Origin: Anastrepha obliqua
Taxonomy: Eukaryota > Arthropoda > Insecta > Diptera > Tephritidae
Direction of reading: 5' to 3'
Assembly (NCBI RefSeq): GCF_027943255.1
Contig: NC_072893.1
Location: 18,870,001-18,934,000 of the forward strand
DNA length: 64,000 nt
Part shown: in pieces, positions 42,970-53,430 of the stretch
Layout: the number at the start of each line of letters is the position of its first letter
How positions within the stretch are numbered: the stretch's first letter is position 1
The notes under the pieces: model-generated
The model's database searches: none
Told to the model about the DNA's origin: nothing
The model's input: only the letters and a program-made list of their open reading frames with translations
Made by a program: the position numbers and the translations under genes

Positions 42970-43975
42970 ACGATCAAACCTGTTTTTTTTTTTTTAATTA
43001 ATCTACAGCGAAGGCGAGCTCCACAATGTCTTTAATTTGCGGTCGCCAGCCACTCAGTACTCACTTTCCAGTTTTATTTTTTCCTATTTCATTTTCCACT
43101 GCCAATTCATTACATATTCAAATCTCTGTTACTCACTTCTATTATAGAATTATTTATTCACTTTAATCACCGGCAGCGAGCTATAATTAATCATCATTCC
43201 AGCTGCAGTTGTTATTATTGCATATTTATTTTTTTTAAGCCCCTTTCCAGTCATACTTGAATAACTTAAGAGTTGGAAAAACACAGGAAATCACCTGCAT
43301 ATTTGTGCCAAATTATTTGCCATTTTTTGTAAAATCCAAATTGGACCAAAAATTAAAGCGCTCCAATCACATTCACGAATATCTAAGATCATAAGTTTAT
43401 ATGTATGGGTGTATGCATGTGAAATACTAATATTTGAATGTGCATACAAGTACATATAAATTTATATTGGTTACACATACGCGCGCACAAATATTTACAT
43501 ATACGCCCAGTGGGAAATTGACTTCCTTAATAGATGAGGTCAGTTGAAAGAAAATTCTAACACAGCTCTGATAGTTACTCCAAACAATATTTCGTAGTCC
43601 AGAAACATGTTTCAAGCTTAAAACTTAGAGTAACTAGAATGACAGGAAATAATTTTGAAACATTTGTGTATTACAAGAAATTACGTACAGGGAAAAGGCG
43701 TGACGTAGGCGTTATACTCATATCAAAAGGGGAATCAACCAGTCTTTTCAAATTAGGCAGAGAGGTTCTACGAACCCTTATATATACTGAGTTATTAGTT
43801 ATCTTACTACACTAGATTATTCAATAGGTTTTGCGATTCGATAGGAAAAACACAATGTTACAGTTTAAAATACATTTTACTATTCATTATAGTCTCCCTC
43901 AGGGCGAATCTATTAAAGGTGGTATCGGTAAATCAGCTGGTTCATTTTATTTTTTTTTTTTTCGCCGTGTCCATG
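42970..43975. other. Non-coding region
   Basis: No supported gene. It may include part of the 3' flank or UTR of mariner M5, whose lower end is uncertain (43820-43980). Confidence 0.4.
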
Positions 43976-43979
43976 TAGC

Positions 43980-44930
43980 TGTCAGCATAGCATGAAACAA
44001 GGCGAATTCATTCTTTGTTTTCTATGTACTTTGCCGCGACAATCAAACGTACAAAATATTGTTGTTGGTATATTGCTACCACCTTTAGTGAAAGCGTATT
44101 AGTCTCCCTGAACATCAACACTTCTGTTCCAACGGGATTGCACTTTATAAATTCCATCGCTAAAGTGAGAATCTGGAAGGGCTGCAAAATACGCTTCCAC
44201 AGCTGTTGTGAGCTCATCATTGGATGAAAAACGCTGCCCATGCACGAATTTTTTTAGGTCTAGATACAGGTGGAAGTCGCTAGAGGCCAAATCTGGTAAA
44301 TCTTTAATTCATGGATTTGCCAAAATGCTCTTGTGATAATGAAAAAGAATTTTTTTCTTTTGCAAACTGGGTCTTTTCCTCGAAGTTTTTCGCTTCAGCT
44401 GGTCTAAACGGTTACAATAATATTCAGCATTTATTGTTTTACAATAAAAAAATTCCTTTCGCATCCCAAAAAACTGATGCTAACACCATCTTGGCCGATT
44501 TCTGGACACGAACTCGTTTCGGAGCCGAAGAAACTGGTTTAGTCTCATTACCAAGCTCAGAACCGCAGAACCAGATTCACAGCGCTCTTTAGCCTCTTGT
44601 TTTGAATTGGGATCATTGTGATAGCCCCAAGATTCATCCATTCGATGTTGCTGAGAAAGTCGCATTCGAATGTATTTTTGTTCCATTGTTAGCGAATGCG
44701 GCAGCCATTGTGCACACAGCTTTTTGAAACCCAATACTTCAGTCAAAATATTGCTTACACTGCCCAATGAGATGTCTAGGGCTTCTACTAAATCTCTTTC
44801 AGTCACTCGACGATTTTCCCCATACCATATCCTATATTTTTCAACGATATTTGGTGTTGTTGACGTTTTTCGACCTCTTTGACGTGGATTGTCTTCAAGT
44901 CTTGTACGACCAAGCTTAAATTCAGAAATC
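43980..44930 (-). mobile_element. Mariner element with deletions (copy M5)
   Basis: Minus strand from 44930: SEFKLGRTRLEDNPRQRGRK, TSTTPNIVEKYRIWYGENRR, RVTERDLVEALDISLGSVSN, ILTEVLGFKKLCAQWLPHSL, MEQKYIRMRLSQQH, a shortened MDESWGYHNDPNSKQEAKE with the first Asp, then LDQLKRKTSRKRPSLQKKKI, and finally LASSDFHLYLDLKKFVHGQR, FSSNDELTTAVEAYFAALPD, IYKVQSRWNRSVDVQGD. The second Asp block (HQDNA) is replaced by HYHKS and much of the core is lost. Several frameshifts. Confidence 0.85.
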
Positions 44931-45099
44931 CATATGTCTTATTAATTGATGGCGAAAAGTCCTTCTACACTTTCGACATTCATTCATAAAGTTCCTATTC
45001 TTTCAAAAGTAAAAATTCAACCTAGCACTTTTCTTGATATTTCAGTTATATGCTTTAGTTGTTGTTTTTTGATTACAGTGTGATTGAAATTTTGACAAT

Positions 45100-45385
45100 G
45101 GAAGTGGTTGTTGTTCCCGCGAACTCACCTTCTATGGAATCGACAAAATTTGGTTACAAGGGGAAATCTTTAAATTCAGGCATCTTTGGCATCTTTTCGC
45201 AGTGTGTGGCCTATCCCCCTCCACTTCCGTAATTTTATATTGTTGCTCAATGGCTGCAAGAGAACTTTTCATCTAACTCATCTTTGCTGATGGCGTTTGG
45301 CCACCACACCTTGAGAATATGCCGGAGACATCTCTTTACAAAACTTTAAATTTTTCCGGTAGAAATCGATTTGAAGGAATCAGTT
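45100..45385 (-). mobile_element. LINE RT C-terminal fragment (IGHTLRK family)
   Basis: The minus strand reads SFVKRCLRHILKVWWPNAIS, KDELDEKF, then in another frame RKWRGIGHTLRKDAKDA. These are the same blocks as LRKIMRIFWSDIIS and KWKWIGHTLRK at 27360-27520. Only about 280 bases are kept. Confidence 0.7.
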
Positions 45386-45389
45386 GTTT

Positions 45390-46000
45390 GGCTGACATCA
45401 CATAGGTCATGACGGCGGTTTGTTTACGAAAAAACTGAAATTGAATTGGTGATCAAAAATCATTCATATTAGAAAAATCACTCTGGGAAATTTCATTTTA
45501 TAGTATAGAATCCATCACGATTTGATTTTTAAAATGCGCTGACATTATCCGTTTAGACAAATTTTCCGATGGGAATGTAAAATACACACTATTGGTATAT
45601 ATTTACACTCGGCATCAGGTTTTGAATTTCCAAACAATTCCCTCATACATTTGCACCGAGTCTAAAAAATGCAGGGTAATTATTTCTATATAATTACATA
45701 ATTACTCATTTAGTAGCTTATCAAAGCATAAAATCATACCAGCTATGCATATTCATATGTATGTAGATATACATATATGGACATATATTATATTCATACA
45801 TATAAATCTTGGTGCAAACTAAGGCAAATAAGCAGACCTTTCCAGTGAGTTGATATGCAAACTGCAGTTGCACTAAGTTGCAATTATTTCAAAATTTGCT
45901 ATTTGCGTCTTAGTTACACACACACTTTCTTGGGTATATATGCACATACATACATATATATTATATATATATATATTATATCTATCTAATAACTCTGTTG
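45390..46000. other. Non-coding AT-rich stretch with TA/CATA microsatellite
   Basis: TATATATA run at about 45955-45985 and CATA words at 45745-45800. Nothing coding. Confidence 0.5.
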
Positions 46001-46001
46001 G

Positions 46002-46112
46002 GTGTTTGCCATTGCCTGTCGATGAGCGACTGCTATTAGAAAAAGTTTTCTATCAATTGGGGTTTCGTAACCGGGGTTTCGAACTCGGTCACTAGCGCAA
46101 AGTAGTCATTCG
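46002..46112 (-). mobile_element. SINE head fragment
   Basis: GTTTGCCATTGCCTGTCGAT, GACTGCTATTAGAAAAAG and GGTTTCGAACTCGG(T) match the middle and B-box side of the SINE at 53132-53430 in the same orientation. Truncated and diverged; it abuts mariner M6. Confidence 0.55.
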
Positions 46113-46900
46113 CGCAACGAAAAAATTTTAAGATACGCAAGTATGGCAATTATTAGCTGAAGACGCATGTCGTACCCTTGATGATATGTCCAATGAGTTG
46201 GATGTTGACAGATCAACCGTCAGTAAACGCTCGCACGCGATGGGACTGGTCCAGAAAGCAGGTAACTGGGTGCCACATTAATTGTAGGAGAGGAGTATCG
46301 AGAGACGTTTGGTGACGTGTGAGATGCGTCTTGAACGGCAGAAGAAGAAAAGAAAAGGTTTTCTGCATCGCATCGTCACTGGCGATGAAAAAAATCCGAA
46401 AAAAATATGCATGCCTCAAAGGTTATGCTGTGCATCTGGTGGAATCAGAAGGGTGCCATCTATTATGAACTCTTTCAACCATCTGAAACCGTCACTGGCG
46501 ATCGTTATTGACTCCAGCGATCGTTATTGAACAGAACTCTCAAAGAAGAGCGGCCGGAATGGGACGGTAGACATGGCAAACAGATTTTGCTAAATCGATC
46601 CAGCAATATTTAGAGGGACTGAATTGGAAAATCTTGCCCCACCCGCCGTATTCCCTAGACTTTGCATCTTCGAATTATCATCTGTTCCGATCAATGCAGT
46701 CAGCCCTTAATTGAGAGCGTTTCACTACTTACGAGAGCATTGCAAACTGGCTCAATGAATGGAATAAGTCAAAAGAACTCGAATTTTTCGTCAGAGGATG
46801 AAGTCACAAGAACTCGAATATTTCGTCAGAGGAATCCGTATCCTGCCTAAAAGATGGAGTAAAGTTGCAACTTCTAATGGCACATACTTCATATAAATCA
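46113..46900 (+). mobile_element. Mariner relic of another lineage (copy M6)
   Basis: The plus strand reads QLLAEDACRTLDDMSNELDV, DRSTVSKRSHAMGLVQKAGN, WVPH, RSIERRLVTCEMRLERQKKK, KGFLHRIVTGDEK (first Asp), GGIRRVPSIMNSFNHLKPS (VYYELLKP-like block), RPEWDG, then LRIIICSDQCSQP and the C-terminal AFFRRGIR-like part. The DVDRSTVSKR and VTGDEK wording sets it apart from the other mariners here (rosa/DD41D-like, tentative). Many shifts. Confidence 0.75.
46766..46835. repeat. 35-bp tandem duplication inside mariner M6
   Basis: AAGTC(A/C)AAGAACTCGAAT(T/A)TTTCGTCAGAGGA occurs twice in a row with two or three differences. It repeats part of the transposase C-terminal coding relic. Confidence 0.9.
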
Positions 46901-46974
46901 TTTATTATTTAATTGTTTAAGTAATTCGTAACTTTGGCTAAGAAAGGATGGAAACTTATGGTATTCCTTACTTA

Positions 46975-48050
46975 TTTTCTAAATTCTAAATTCCGATTTA
47001 AAAGTTTGAAATTTTGGTGAGAATTTTCCGATTTTTGAATAAATTTTTAATTTAATTTTTCTTAGTTCTAAATTCTGACTTAAAAGTTTGAAATTTTAGT
47101 GAGAATTTTTCGATTTTTGAATAACTTTTTTATTTAAGTTTTCTAAATTCTAAGATCTGACTTAAAAGTTTGAAATTTCGAGGAGCATTTTTTGATTTTT
47201 TAATAACTTTTTAAATTATTTTTTTATTTTTAAATAATTTTTTTATTTAAATTATATTTTCTAAATTCTAAATTCTGCCTTAAAAGTTTGAAATATCGAT
47301 GAAATTTTTTTAATTTTTGAATAAATTTTTTATTTAATTTTTCTAAGTTCTAAATTCTGACTTTAAAGTTTGCAATTTTGATGAGAATTTTCCAATTTTT
47401 GAATATCTTTTTTAATTATTTTTTCTAAATTCTAAATTCTAAATTCTAACTATAAAGTTTGAAATTTTGATAAATATTTTTTGATTATTGAATAACTTTT
47501 TATTTAAGTTTTCTAAATTCTAAATTCTGACTTAAAAGTTTGAAAAATTTTGATGAAAAGTTTTTGATTTTTGAATAACTTTTTTAAATATTTTTTCTAA
47601 ATTCTAAATCCTAACTAAAAAATTCGAAATTTTGATGAGAATTGGAGCATTTTTGGAATGAGGAGCATTTTTTGATTTTTGAATAACTTTTTAAATTATT
47701 TTTTTAGTTTTAAATATTTTTTTATTTTTAAATTATTTTTTGTAAATTCTAAATTCTGTCTTAAAAAATTTGAAATTTCGATGAAATTTTTATCAATTTT
47801 TTAAAAAAATTTTTATTTAATTTTTCTAAGCTCTAAATTCTGACTTAAAAGTTTGCAATTTTGATGAGAATTTTCCAATTTTTGAATAACTTTTTTAATT
47901 GTTTTTTTCTCTAAATTCTAAATCCTAACTGAAAAATTCGAAAATTTGATGAGAATTTTTTGGTTTTTGAATAACTTTTAAAATTTTTTCTTCATTGTAA
48001 CTTTTGACTAAAAACTTTAAATATTTTATGAAAATTCTTTGAATTTTGCT
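46975..48050. repeat. AT-rich minisatellite, about 80-105-bp unit, about 12 copies
   Basis: Each unit contains TCTAAATTCTGACTTAAAAG, TTTGAAATTTTGATGAGAAT and TTTTGAATAACTTTTT in this order, with variable T-runs and small internal repeats (TTCTAAA repeated). The first units are at 46975, 47058 and 47140. Length changes come from T/A runs. Non-coding. Confidence 0.85.
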
Positions 48051-48054
48051 AAAT

Positions 48055-48230
48055 AAAAAAAAAATTATTTTGAATGATGGAAACCTTTATTTTCACCTTT
48101 TCGCGCTCCATTGCTTGTCTGCAGCTCTCTAGCTCACAGGTGTCTAATTTGATTGGCGTGCCATTGATTGACGCCATTCGCAAAAATTATAAGTTTTCCG
48201 ATATGATGATTAATTTTGCGCCACCTTGTA
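48055..48230. mobile_element. MITE end (TACAAGGTGGCGC family)
   Basis: It ends GATTAATTTTGCGCCACCTT at 48208-48228, the complement of the ends at 39604 and 63416. Inner sequence (GGAAACCTTTATTTTCACCT; CACAGGTGTCTAATTTGATT) matches inverted 39650-39800. The other end of this copy was not found; the AT minisatellite abuts it. Confidence 0.65.
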
Positions 48231-48234
48231 TATA

Positions 48235-49735
48235 TATGTATCTATTTCTTTTTTCAACTTGACTCAGATCATTATTATCGTCTTTGAACTCTAAATTTAT
48301 AATTTGCTAATAATATTTTCCCTGTTGTCACTTACCCCGCTCTTGTCAATTTGAAGAATTTCACACCTGCAAGATACCAAAAAAGTTTTATTTTTTTTAA
48401 TTATTCAAATATTACAATTATAATAGTTGTTAAGCACTGCCTTTTTATATACATACATAAATATGTACTAGCTGTTGTTATAAAAAATTGTAATTAAAAT
48501 TTTCTTGAAAAAAAAACAACACAGAAAAAATATTATATTACCCTAAAGATGGGTGCCAGAAAAGCCCGTCAATGCACCGCAGCAATAGGGACTGACTACC
48601 TTAGTACAGACCAAAAAAACGGAAAAAAGAACAACAAGAGAGATAGCAGTAACAACGCGAGCGCAACAACAACAGCGCAGACATTCCAAATACCAAACCA
48701 AACAGCAACCCAAACATGACTTGGAAGTGGATGTAGTGCGCGTATTAAATATCAACAGCAGCTGCTGCTGCCTTCGGTTGTTGTTTTTGTTGCTAACTTG
48801 ATTTTAGTTTTCGTTGTTAACTTTACCATTAATGTTGTTCTTGTTGTTCCTATTATTAGTTGCTATGCTTCATCGCTGTTTGGCTGCTGTGCTGTCCCGC
48901 CAACATTAAATGCTACCTTTACAATTCATTTCCTTTGTTGTTGCTATTTTTGGTTTTTGTTGCTGTTGCTGTTGCTGCCGCTGTTTTCAAGCTTTTGTTA
49001 TTTTCGTTTTGTTTTTCTACTTCATTTAGTGCAAGTTGGAGCAACAGCATTTGTGGTCAATTATACACAGAATTCATACAGCAACTAAAACAACACTAGC
49101 AATTGCAAAAACAAAAACAATAACCAGACAATGTAAGTTTGTATGTCCTAAAATGAAAAATGAGTGCAGCAAACTAAAAACGGAAAACAAAAAAAAATGC
49201 ATCACCAAAGACACAGCATTCAAAAAATGGGCACAACAACAACAACAACACACTCGTTTTTGATAGACATGCAATACATTTCCGTTTCATTACCAAACGT
49301 TCGCTGGTGCAGCTCACAATGAGGCCAGGTGGCTTGAAAGTTGCCGAAGGCGAAGTGTAGTAGAAGAGAAAGGAATTTGAATTTATCTGCTGCAATGAAT
49401 AAAATCAGTTCAAGGGGCAAATATTATACGATTTCAAAACCGCATCCTGTTTTGTGTCTGCATCCTTCGAAGCAGCCGTCAGCCGTCTAAACCACAAAAA
49501 TCTTAAAAGCTATGCTGGTGTAAGCAAAATCAATAGTCGATATGAAGAAATTTCCAAAGTTTGAATAGAAAAATATTTTTCATATTTGCAAAGCTGACCA
49601 ACTTCCTTGGCCCGAAGCCCGTTCTGCCACTCGCTTCTGCAGTCATCAAAGCCACGGTTAGCTAACGGGTTACTCTAACCCAGAAGCGAGCTTTGCAAGC
49701 TTAGAGAGGCTGCAGATGGACAAAACTGATGTTAC
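48235..49735. other. Non-coding region rich in CAA/TTG runs
   Basis: Runs of CAACAACAA/TTGTTGTTG (about 48640-48680, 48960-48985, 49225-49250) produce Gln- or Cys-rich frames in several phases. No signal peptide plus domain structure or conserved block is recognised. Confidence 0.4.
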
Positions 49736-49739
49736 CTGT

Positions 49740-50010
49740 CATGTCCGACCAACTGTCGCAGTTCCCCTGTCACTAAGCAGATGAAACTGCAGGCAGCTGG
49801 TTGGACTGATGACGGGCCACTTTCTATGGGCAAAGCACAGGGAAAAGGTGACCATCTCAGACAGTGCACTCTGCCCAGCATGTGGAGAGGAGGATGGGAC
49901 GGCGAACCCCTTTCTGTGCCCGGCCTTCGCTCGAATCAGGCTTGAGGTCTTTGACACTGATGTGTTAAGAAGAATAGAAAATATTTCTCGGCGGAGAAAT
50001 TACTAAGAGA
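49740..50010 (+). mobile_element. LINE C-terminal knuckle relic
   Basis: The plus-strand frame at 49809-50006 reads TGHFLWAKHREKVTISDSAL, CPACGEEDGTANPFLCPAFA and RIRLEVFDTDVLRR. The C-X2-C and final C are present; the family His of the knuckle is missing (ANPFLC instead of A(D/E)HFL...C). Relic of an R1/jockey-like LINE. Confidence 0.75.
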
Positions 50011-50119
50011 TATCCTTTCCAATATCTTTTATTCTATCATTGCTGGTTAACTGTATTCTGGCAAAATAGTAATGATGTCAGAAGCGTCAAACCCATCATG
50101 TCAGCGTCATCATTTTTAG

Positions 50120-50330
50120 AGTTCCAGTGTGGAGCTTAGGGCGACAACGAATTTCTTCCATTTGGGTCTGTTTGCGGCAGTCTCTTAACTTCATTCCAGC
50201 TAAGCTGCTTGGCGCGGGTTAATGGCTCAAGCAGTCGTCTCCAGGTATTTGCTGGTCTTTCACGTCTGTGACTTTCTTGGGGTTCCATTAAAGCGTGATT
50301 TGACGACATGCCGATGCACATTATTTAGTG
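50120..50330 (-). mobile_element. LINE C-terminal tail (ANTWRR type)
   Basis: The minus strand reads ERPANTWRRLLEPLTRAKQL with SWNEVKRLPQTDPN, then, shifted, PKWKKFVVALSSTLEL and a stop. The same block, TANTWRRQVTAEADRAGRSW, ends the relic at 26980-27680. Last 65 residues of the CR1/RTE-like LINE. Confidence 0.7.
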
Positions 50331-50429
50331 CACTTTGCCGGAATAAATTTTTGACGCTGCGAGGAGTAAAGATAGTGCGAAATTTTCGTATTTGTCTTAA
50401 GGGGACGCAAACTTAACTCTATCCGGGGA

Positions 50430-51200
50430 TATGAAGTATCTGGGAGTAATCCGTGATTAAACCTTGACCTGGAAAACCCCATTATCGTACATCACAAAGA
50501 AAGCTTTAAGAGCAACATGCAGGTGACAAAGGCTTTACGGTAAAACATTGGGTCTGTGGCCAAAGATGATGATGGCATGGTCTTATAAGACAATAATAGT
50601 GCCAATGATCACCCACGCCTCTTTGGTATGGTGGCCAGAAGCAGACCAAACTATGACTCAGATAGCAATTAAGTATCGTAAGATAAGATATGCAGAATAG
50701 CTTGACTGAACGTGGCGGGAGCATAACGAACTCGCCCTAAAACGGCTTTAGGAATGGTCACGGGACTCCACCTTGTAGCCAAACGGTCTGCAGTTAGTGC
50801 AGTCCTAAGGCTTACTAATCTATTTCAACTTAAAGAAGGCAATCTTACAAGTCAAGTAAGAGCATTCTGAGTTCCATCCTGAACTCTGCGTGCCTGACGA
50901 CCTATGACAAGATGGAAAGAAAACTAGAATTCTCCAAGAACTTGAAGGTGGTCAGCAGTGATCGCTCAGCGTGAAAAAATAATGAAATATCTTTAATGCA
51001 GGGCACACACGTGTGGTTCACTGATGGGACCTCAAAGGAAGGCAGCAGTGCCTGGGATGAACCACATTTCAAGATTGGTCAGGGAATATTTTAAAATTCT
51101 GGAAACTCTCTAGCATCAAGAAACTTTGTTACTCTAATGTGGATACCAGGACAAAAGGGGCACTTTAAGGAAAAAGGATGCAAACACTCTCTTCATAGGT
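50430..51200 (+). mobile_element. LINE RT thumb and RNase H relic
   Basis: In mixed frames: MKYLGVI, DLENPI.YITKKALRATCRC, PMITHASLVWWPEADQTMTQ, LNVAGAMRT-like sequence, KTALGMVTGLHLVAKRSAVS and AVLRLTNLFQLKEGN (thumb). Near 51010 HVWFTDGTSKEGSSA (RNase H first Asp) and near 51130 VTLMWIPGQKGHFKE (last block; His of PGH is Gln). At least five shifts or stops. Confidence 0.8.
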
Positions 51201-51359
51201 ACTTTTCTGCGGGAAAAATGGGAGCTTCAAAGTACCTTTCTACCTGAGCGGGAACAACGGGCATGCGGCAATAGAAAAGACTCATCAGATCCAGAACGTA
51301 TAAAGGTAGAGGCAATCTTAAACCTCTGTGATCAACATTCCTCTCGAAATCTCTTGGCA

Positions 51360-53120
51360 TTTCACCATTCTCGGACATTTCTAAAAGTTACGCCGTCTTG
51401 AGAAAATCTGCCTCTACACGAATTTTGTAGTTTTTACAATTTAAAAAATGGATTTGAATTTGCAATAACGAATTGATATTAAATTTCGCGTTGAAAATGG
51501 ATTCGATGGTGCGAGAGTCTTAGAAAAACAGTCGTTTACGGGTGGAATGAATGCTTTAGAAGAGATTGTGAGTCTATCGAGGATGACAAACGTAGTGGCA
51601 GTTCGTCGACATCGAAAACTCGATGAAAACAAAAACATAATAAAGTTGGCAAAGGACTTGAACATTCCTTATGGATCCATTCAGGGCTTTGTTTCGTAAT
51701 GATTCGGTTTACGTTCATGCAAGAAATGGATCGTGTGGATATCGCCAAAGACATGATCCCCAAACCTGAATCCGCCCCAACATTCATCAAACGCATCACT
51801 ACTCGAGACGAGACGTGGGATGACGTGGATTTATGAGTACAACACTCAATCCAGACATCAAGCGAGTGAGTGGAGAGCTCCAAATTGGCCAAGACCAAAA
51901 ACACCACGTCGTTTTCAGTCTAAAAGGAAAGCAATACTCACGGTTTTATGGATTATAACGGTTTTATACATCAAACATTTTTGATAGAAGGTCAAACAGT
52001 TAACGTTAAGTAATTCGCCAAAAAAGAGAGGATTTGTGGGAAAACAACTCGTGGATTTTGCATGATGATCACCGAGATTGATCAGAAAATGTCTGGCTTC
52101 TCTCTTGATTGCATTCCGGTCACAGCAGCATAGAGGGAGCTGGCTAGATAGGGAACTTTGGAGACGGTCTCGTCGCAAAATGAGAGGATTGCGGTTCCCT
52201 TAAGAACCTGTGGTCTGCTCCTGGAAAGATGGGTATCGGGGCAACTCAGCAAGCGCGGAGCTTGTGCGCAAATGTGCAAGGTCGCGAGATGCTTTTGGTC
52301 ACGGGTAGATCGGGGACGCTCGAGAGAACTCCTAAGGCTAATAAAGCCGCAGTCTCGAGTTTGGTGGGTATCCTTACCGGGCATTGTCCGTTAGGTGTCC
52401 ATGCGATGACGCTTGTGATTGCTGTCGGAGGACGATTGCTGTCCTGAGCTATCTTAAGGTCGAGGTGGAATCATCTCAGCACCTTCTTCTCAGCTGCCCT
52501 GCTCTCAACTGACAATGATTTAGACATCTGGGCAATCACTTTTTCGCTACATCTGCGGATATAGCGGTCTTAAATATCATATATCTGATGCAGCTCATCA
52601 GTAGCTTGATGCGGGTAATAATTCAGACACCTTACGTCGACGCCAGTGCTTGGTCATCATTCCCTGATCCCAAGGCTCTTTCTTCCTTCCCTTCTCCTTT
52701 CCCCTGTATGGCATCACAACGGATGAATTTTGAATATTTGTCCAAGTGGGCCGCAAGCAAGGGCAGCCATTTAACCTAACCTAATCTAACGCACCGTCTC
52801 ACGGTTCCAACATTATCCGTGAATTTTTGATCAGAAACGAAACAAGTACCACCCAGTAGGCATCGAATTCATCTAATACGACTTCCTACGATTTTTTTCT
52901 GTTTGATCGAGTCAAAAAACTACTACGGAGAACACGTTTCTGAAAGGAAGTAATGGAAAAATGAAAGACGGCTTTGACGGCTTTATTGAAAATAGAGTTT
53001 CAGAAATGTTTCGGGAGCTGAATCAAACGTTGGCTTAAATGCGCTTAAGCGCACCTCTTAGGAATCATCTTGTATTTTGAATTTTTTGTATATAATCCGG
53101 GAACTTTTTGATCAAGCTGG
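51360..53120 (+). mobile_element. Mariner element (copy M7), split by a LINE
   Basis: The 5' part (51400-52070) in mixed frames: WNECFRRDCESIEDDKRSGS (first HTH and linker), RSSTSKT, LAKDLNIPYGSIQGFV, NLNPPQHSSNASLLETRRGM (the DETW block decayed), IYEYNTQSRHQASEWRAPNW, KTKNTTSFSV-like, LWIITVLYIKHF. The right part (52795-53120) has the rest of the C-terminal half and a right end CCGGGAACTTTTTGATCAAG at 53083-53105. The same family as M3, whose DNA aligns across the break (AAAACAACTTGTGGACTTTG). No left TIR is seen. Confidence 0.8.
52073..52789 (+). mobile_element. LINE 3' end nested in mariner M7 (GHCPLGVHA family, copy 2)
   Basis: The plus strand reads GTLETVSSQNERIAVPLRTC, LLLERWVSGQLSKRG, KVARCFWSRVDRGRSRELLR, and in another frame ILTGHCPLGVHAM, then knuckle debris. 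It ends CATTTAACCTAACCTAATCT before the mariner resumes at about 52790. The TAACCTAACC end is probably the LINE's microsatellite tail. Target duplication was not clear (at most a few bases). Confidence 0.75.
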
Positions 53121-53131
53121 CATACATTCAA

Positions 53132-53430
53132 AAAAAAAAACTAATTGGCGCGTTCACTCCTGCTTTTATGTGTGGTGTACGTCTTGATGTGGTTCCACAA
53201 ATGGAGGAACCAAAAGTTTTAAGTTGATTCCGAGCGGCAGATATTTTTTATGAGGAGCTTTTTCATGGCAGATATACACTCGGAGGTTTGCCATTGTCTG
53301 ACGAGGTGCGACCGCTATTAGAAAAAACTTCTTCTTCATTTTGGTATTTCGCCGAGATTCGAACCTACCTTCTCTCTGAATCCCGAATGGTAGTCATGCA
53401 CCAACCCATTCGGCTACGGCGGCCGCCAAG
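53132..53430 (-). mobile_element. tRNA-derived SINE, best copy
   Basis: The minus strand starts GGCGGCCGCCGTAGCCGAAT, GGGTTGGTGCATGACTACCA, with A-box match TAGCCGAATGGG and, 51 bases on, B-box match GGTTCGAATCTC. Spacing suggests a tRNA with a long variable arm (Ser/Leu type, inferred). A body of about 190 bases follows (GAAAAAGCTCCTCATAAAAA, TCCATTTGTGGAACC), ending GCGCCAATTAG and a T-run. A head, a body and a simple tail of about 300 bp make a standard pol III SINE. Confidence 0.85.

Noticed and set aside
48543..49420. Cys/Leu-rich frames on both strands
   Set aside because: Arise from CAA/TTG trinucleotide runs; alternative phases are equally long.
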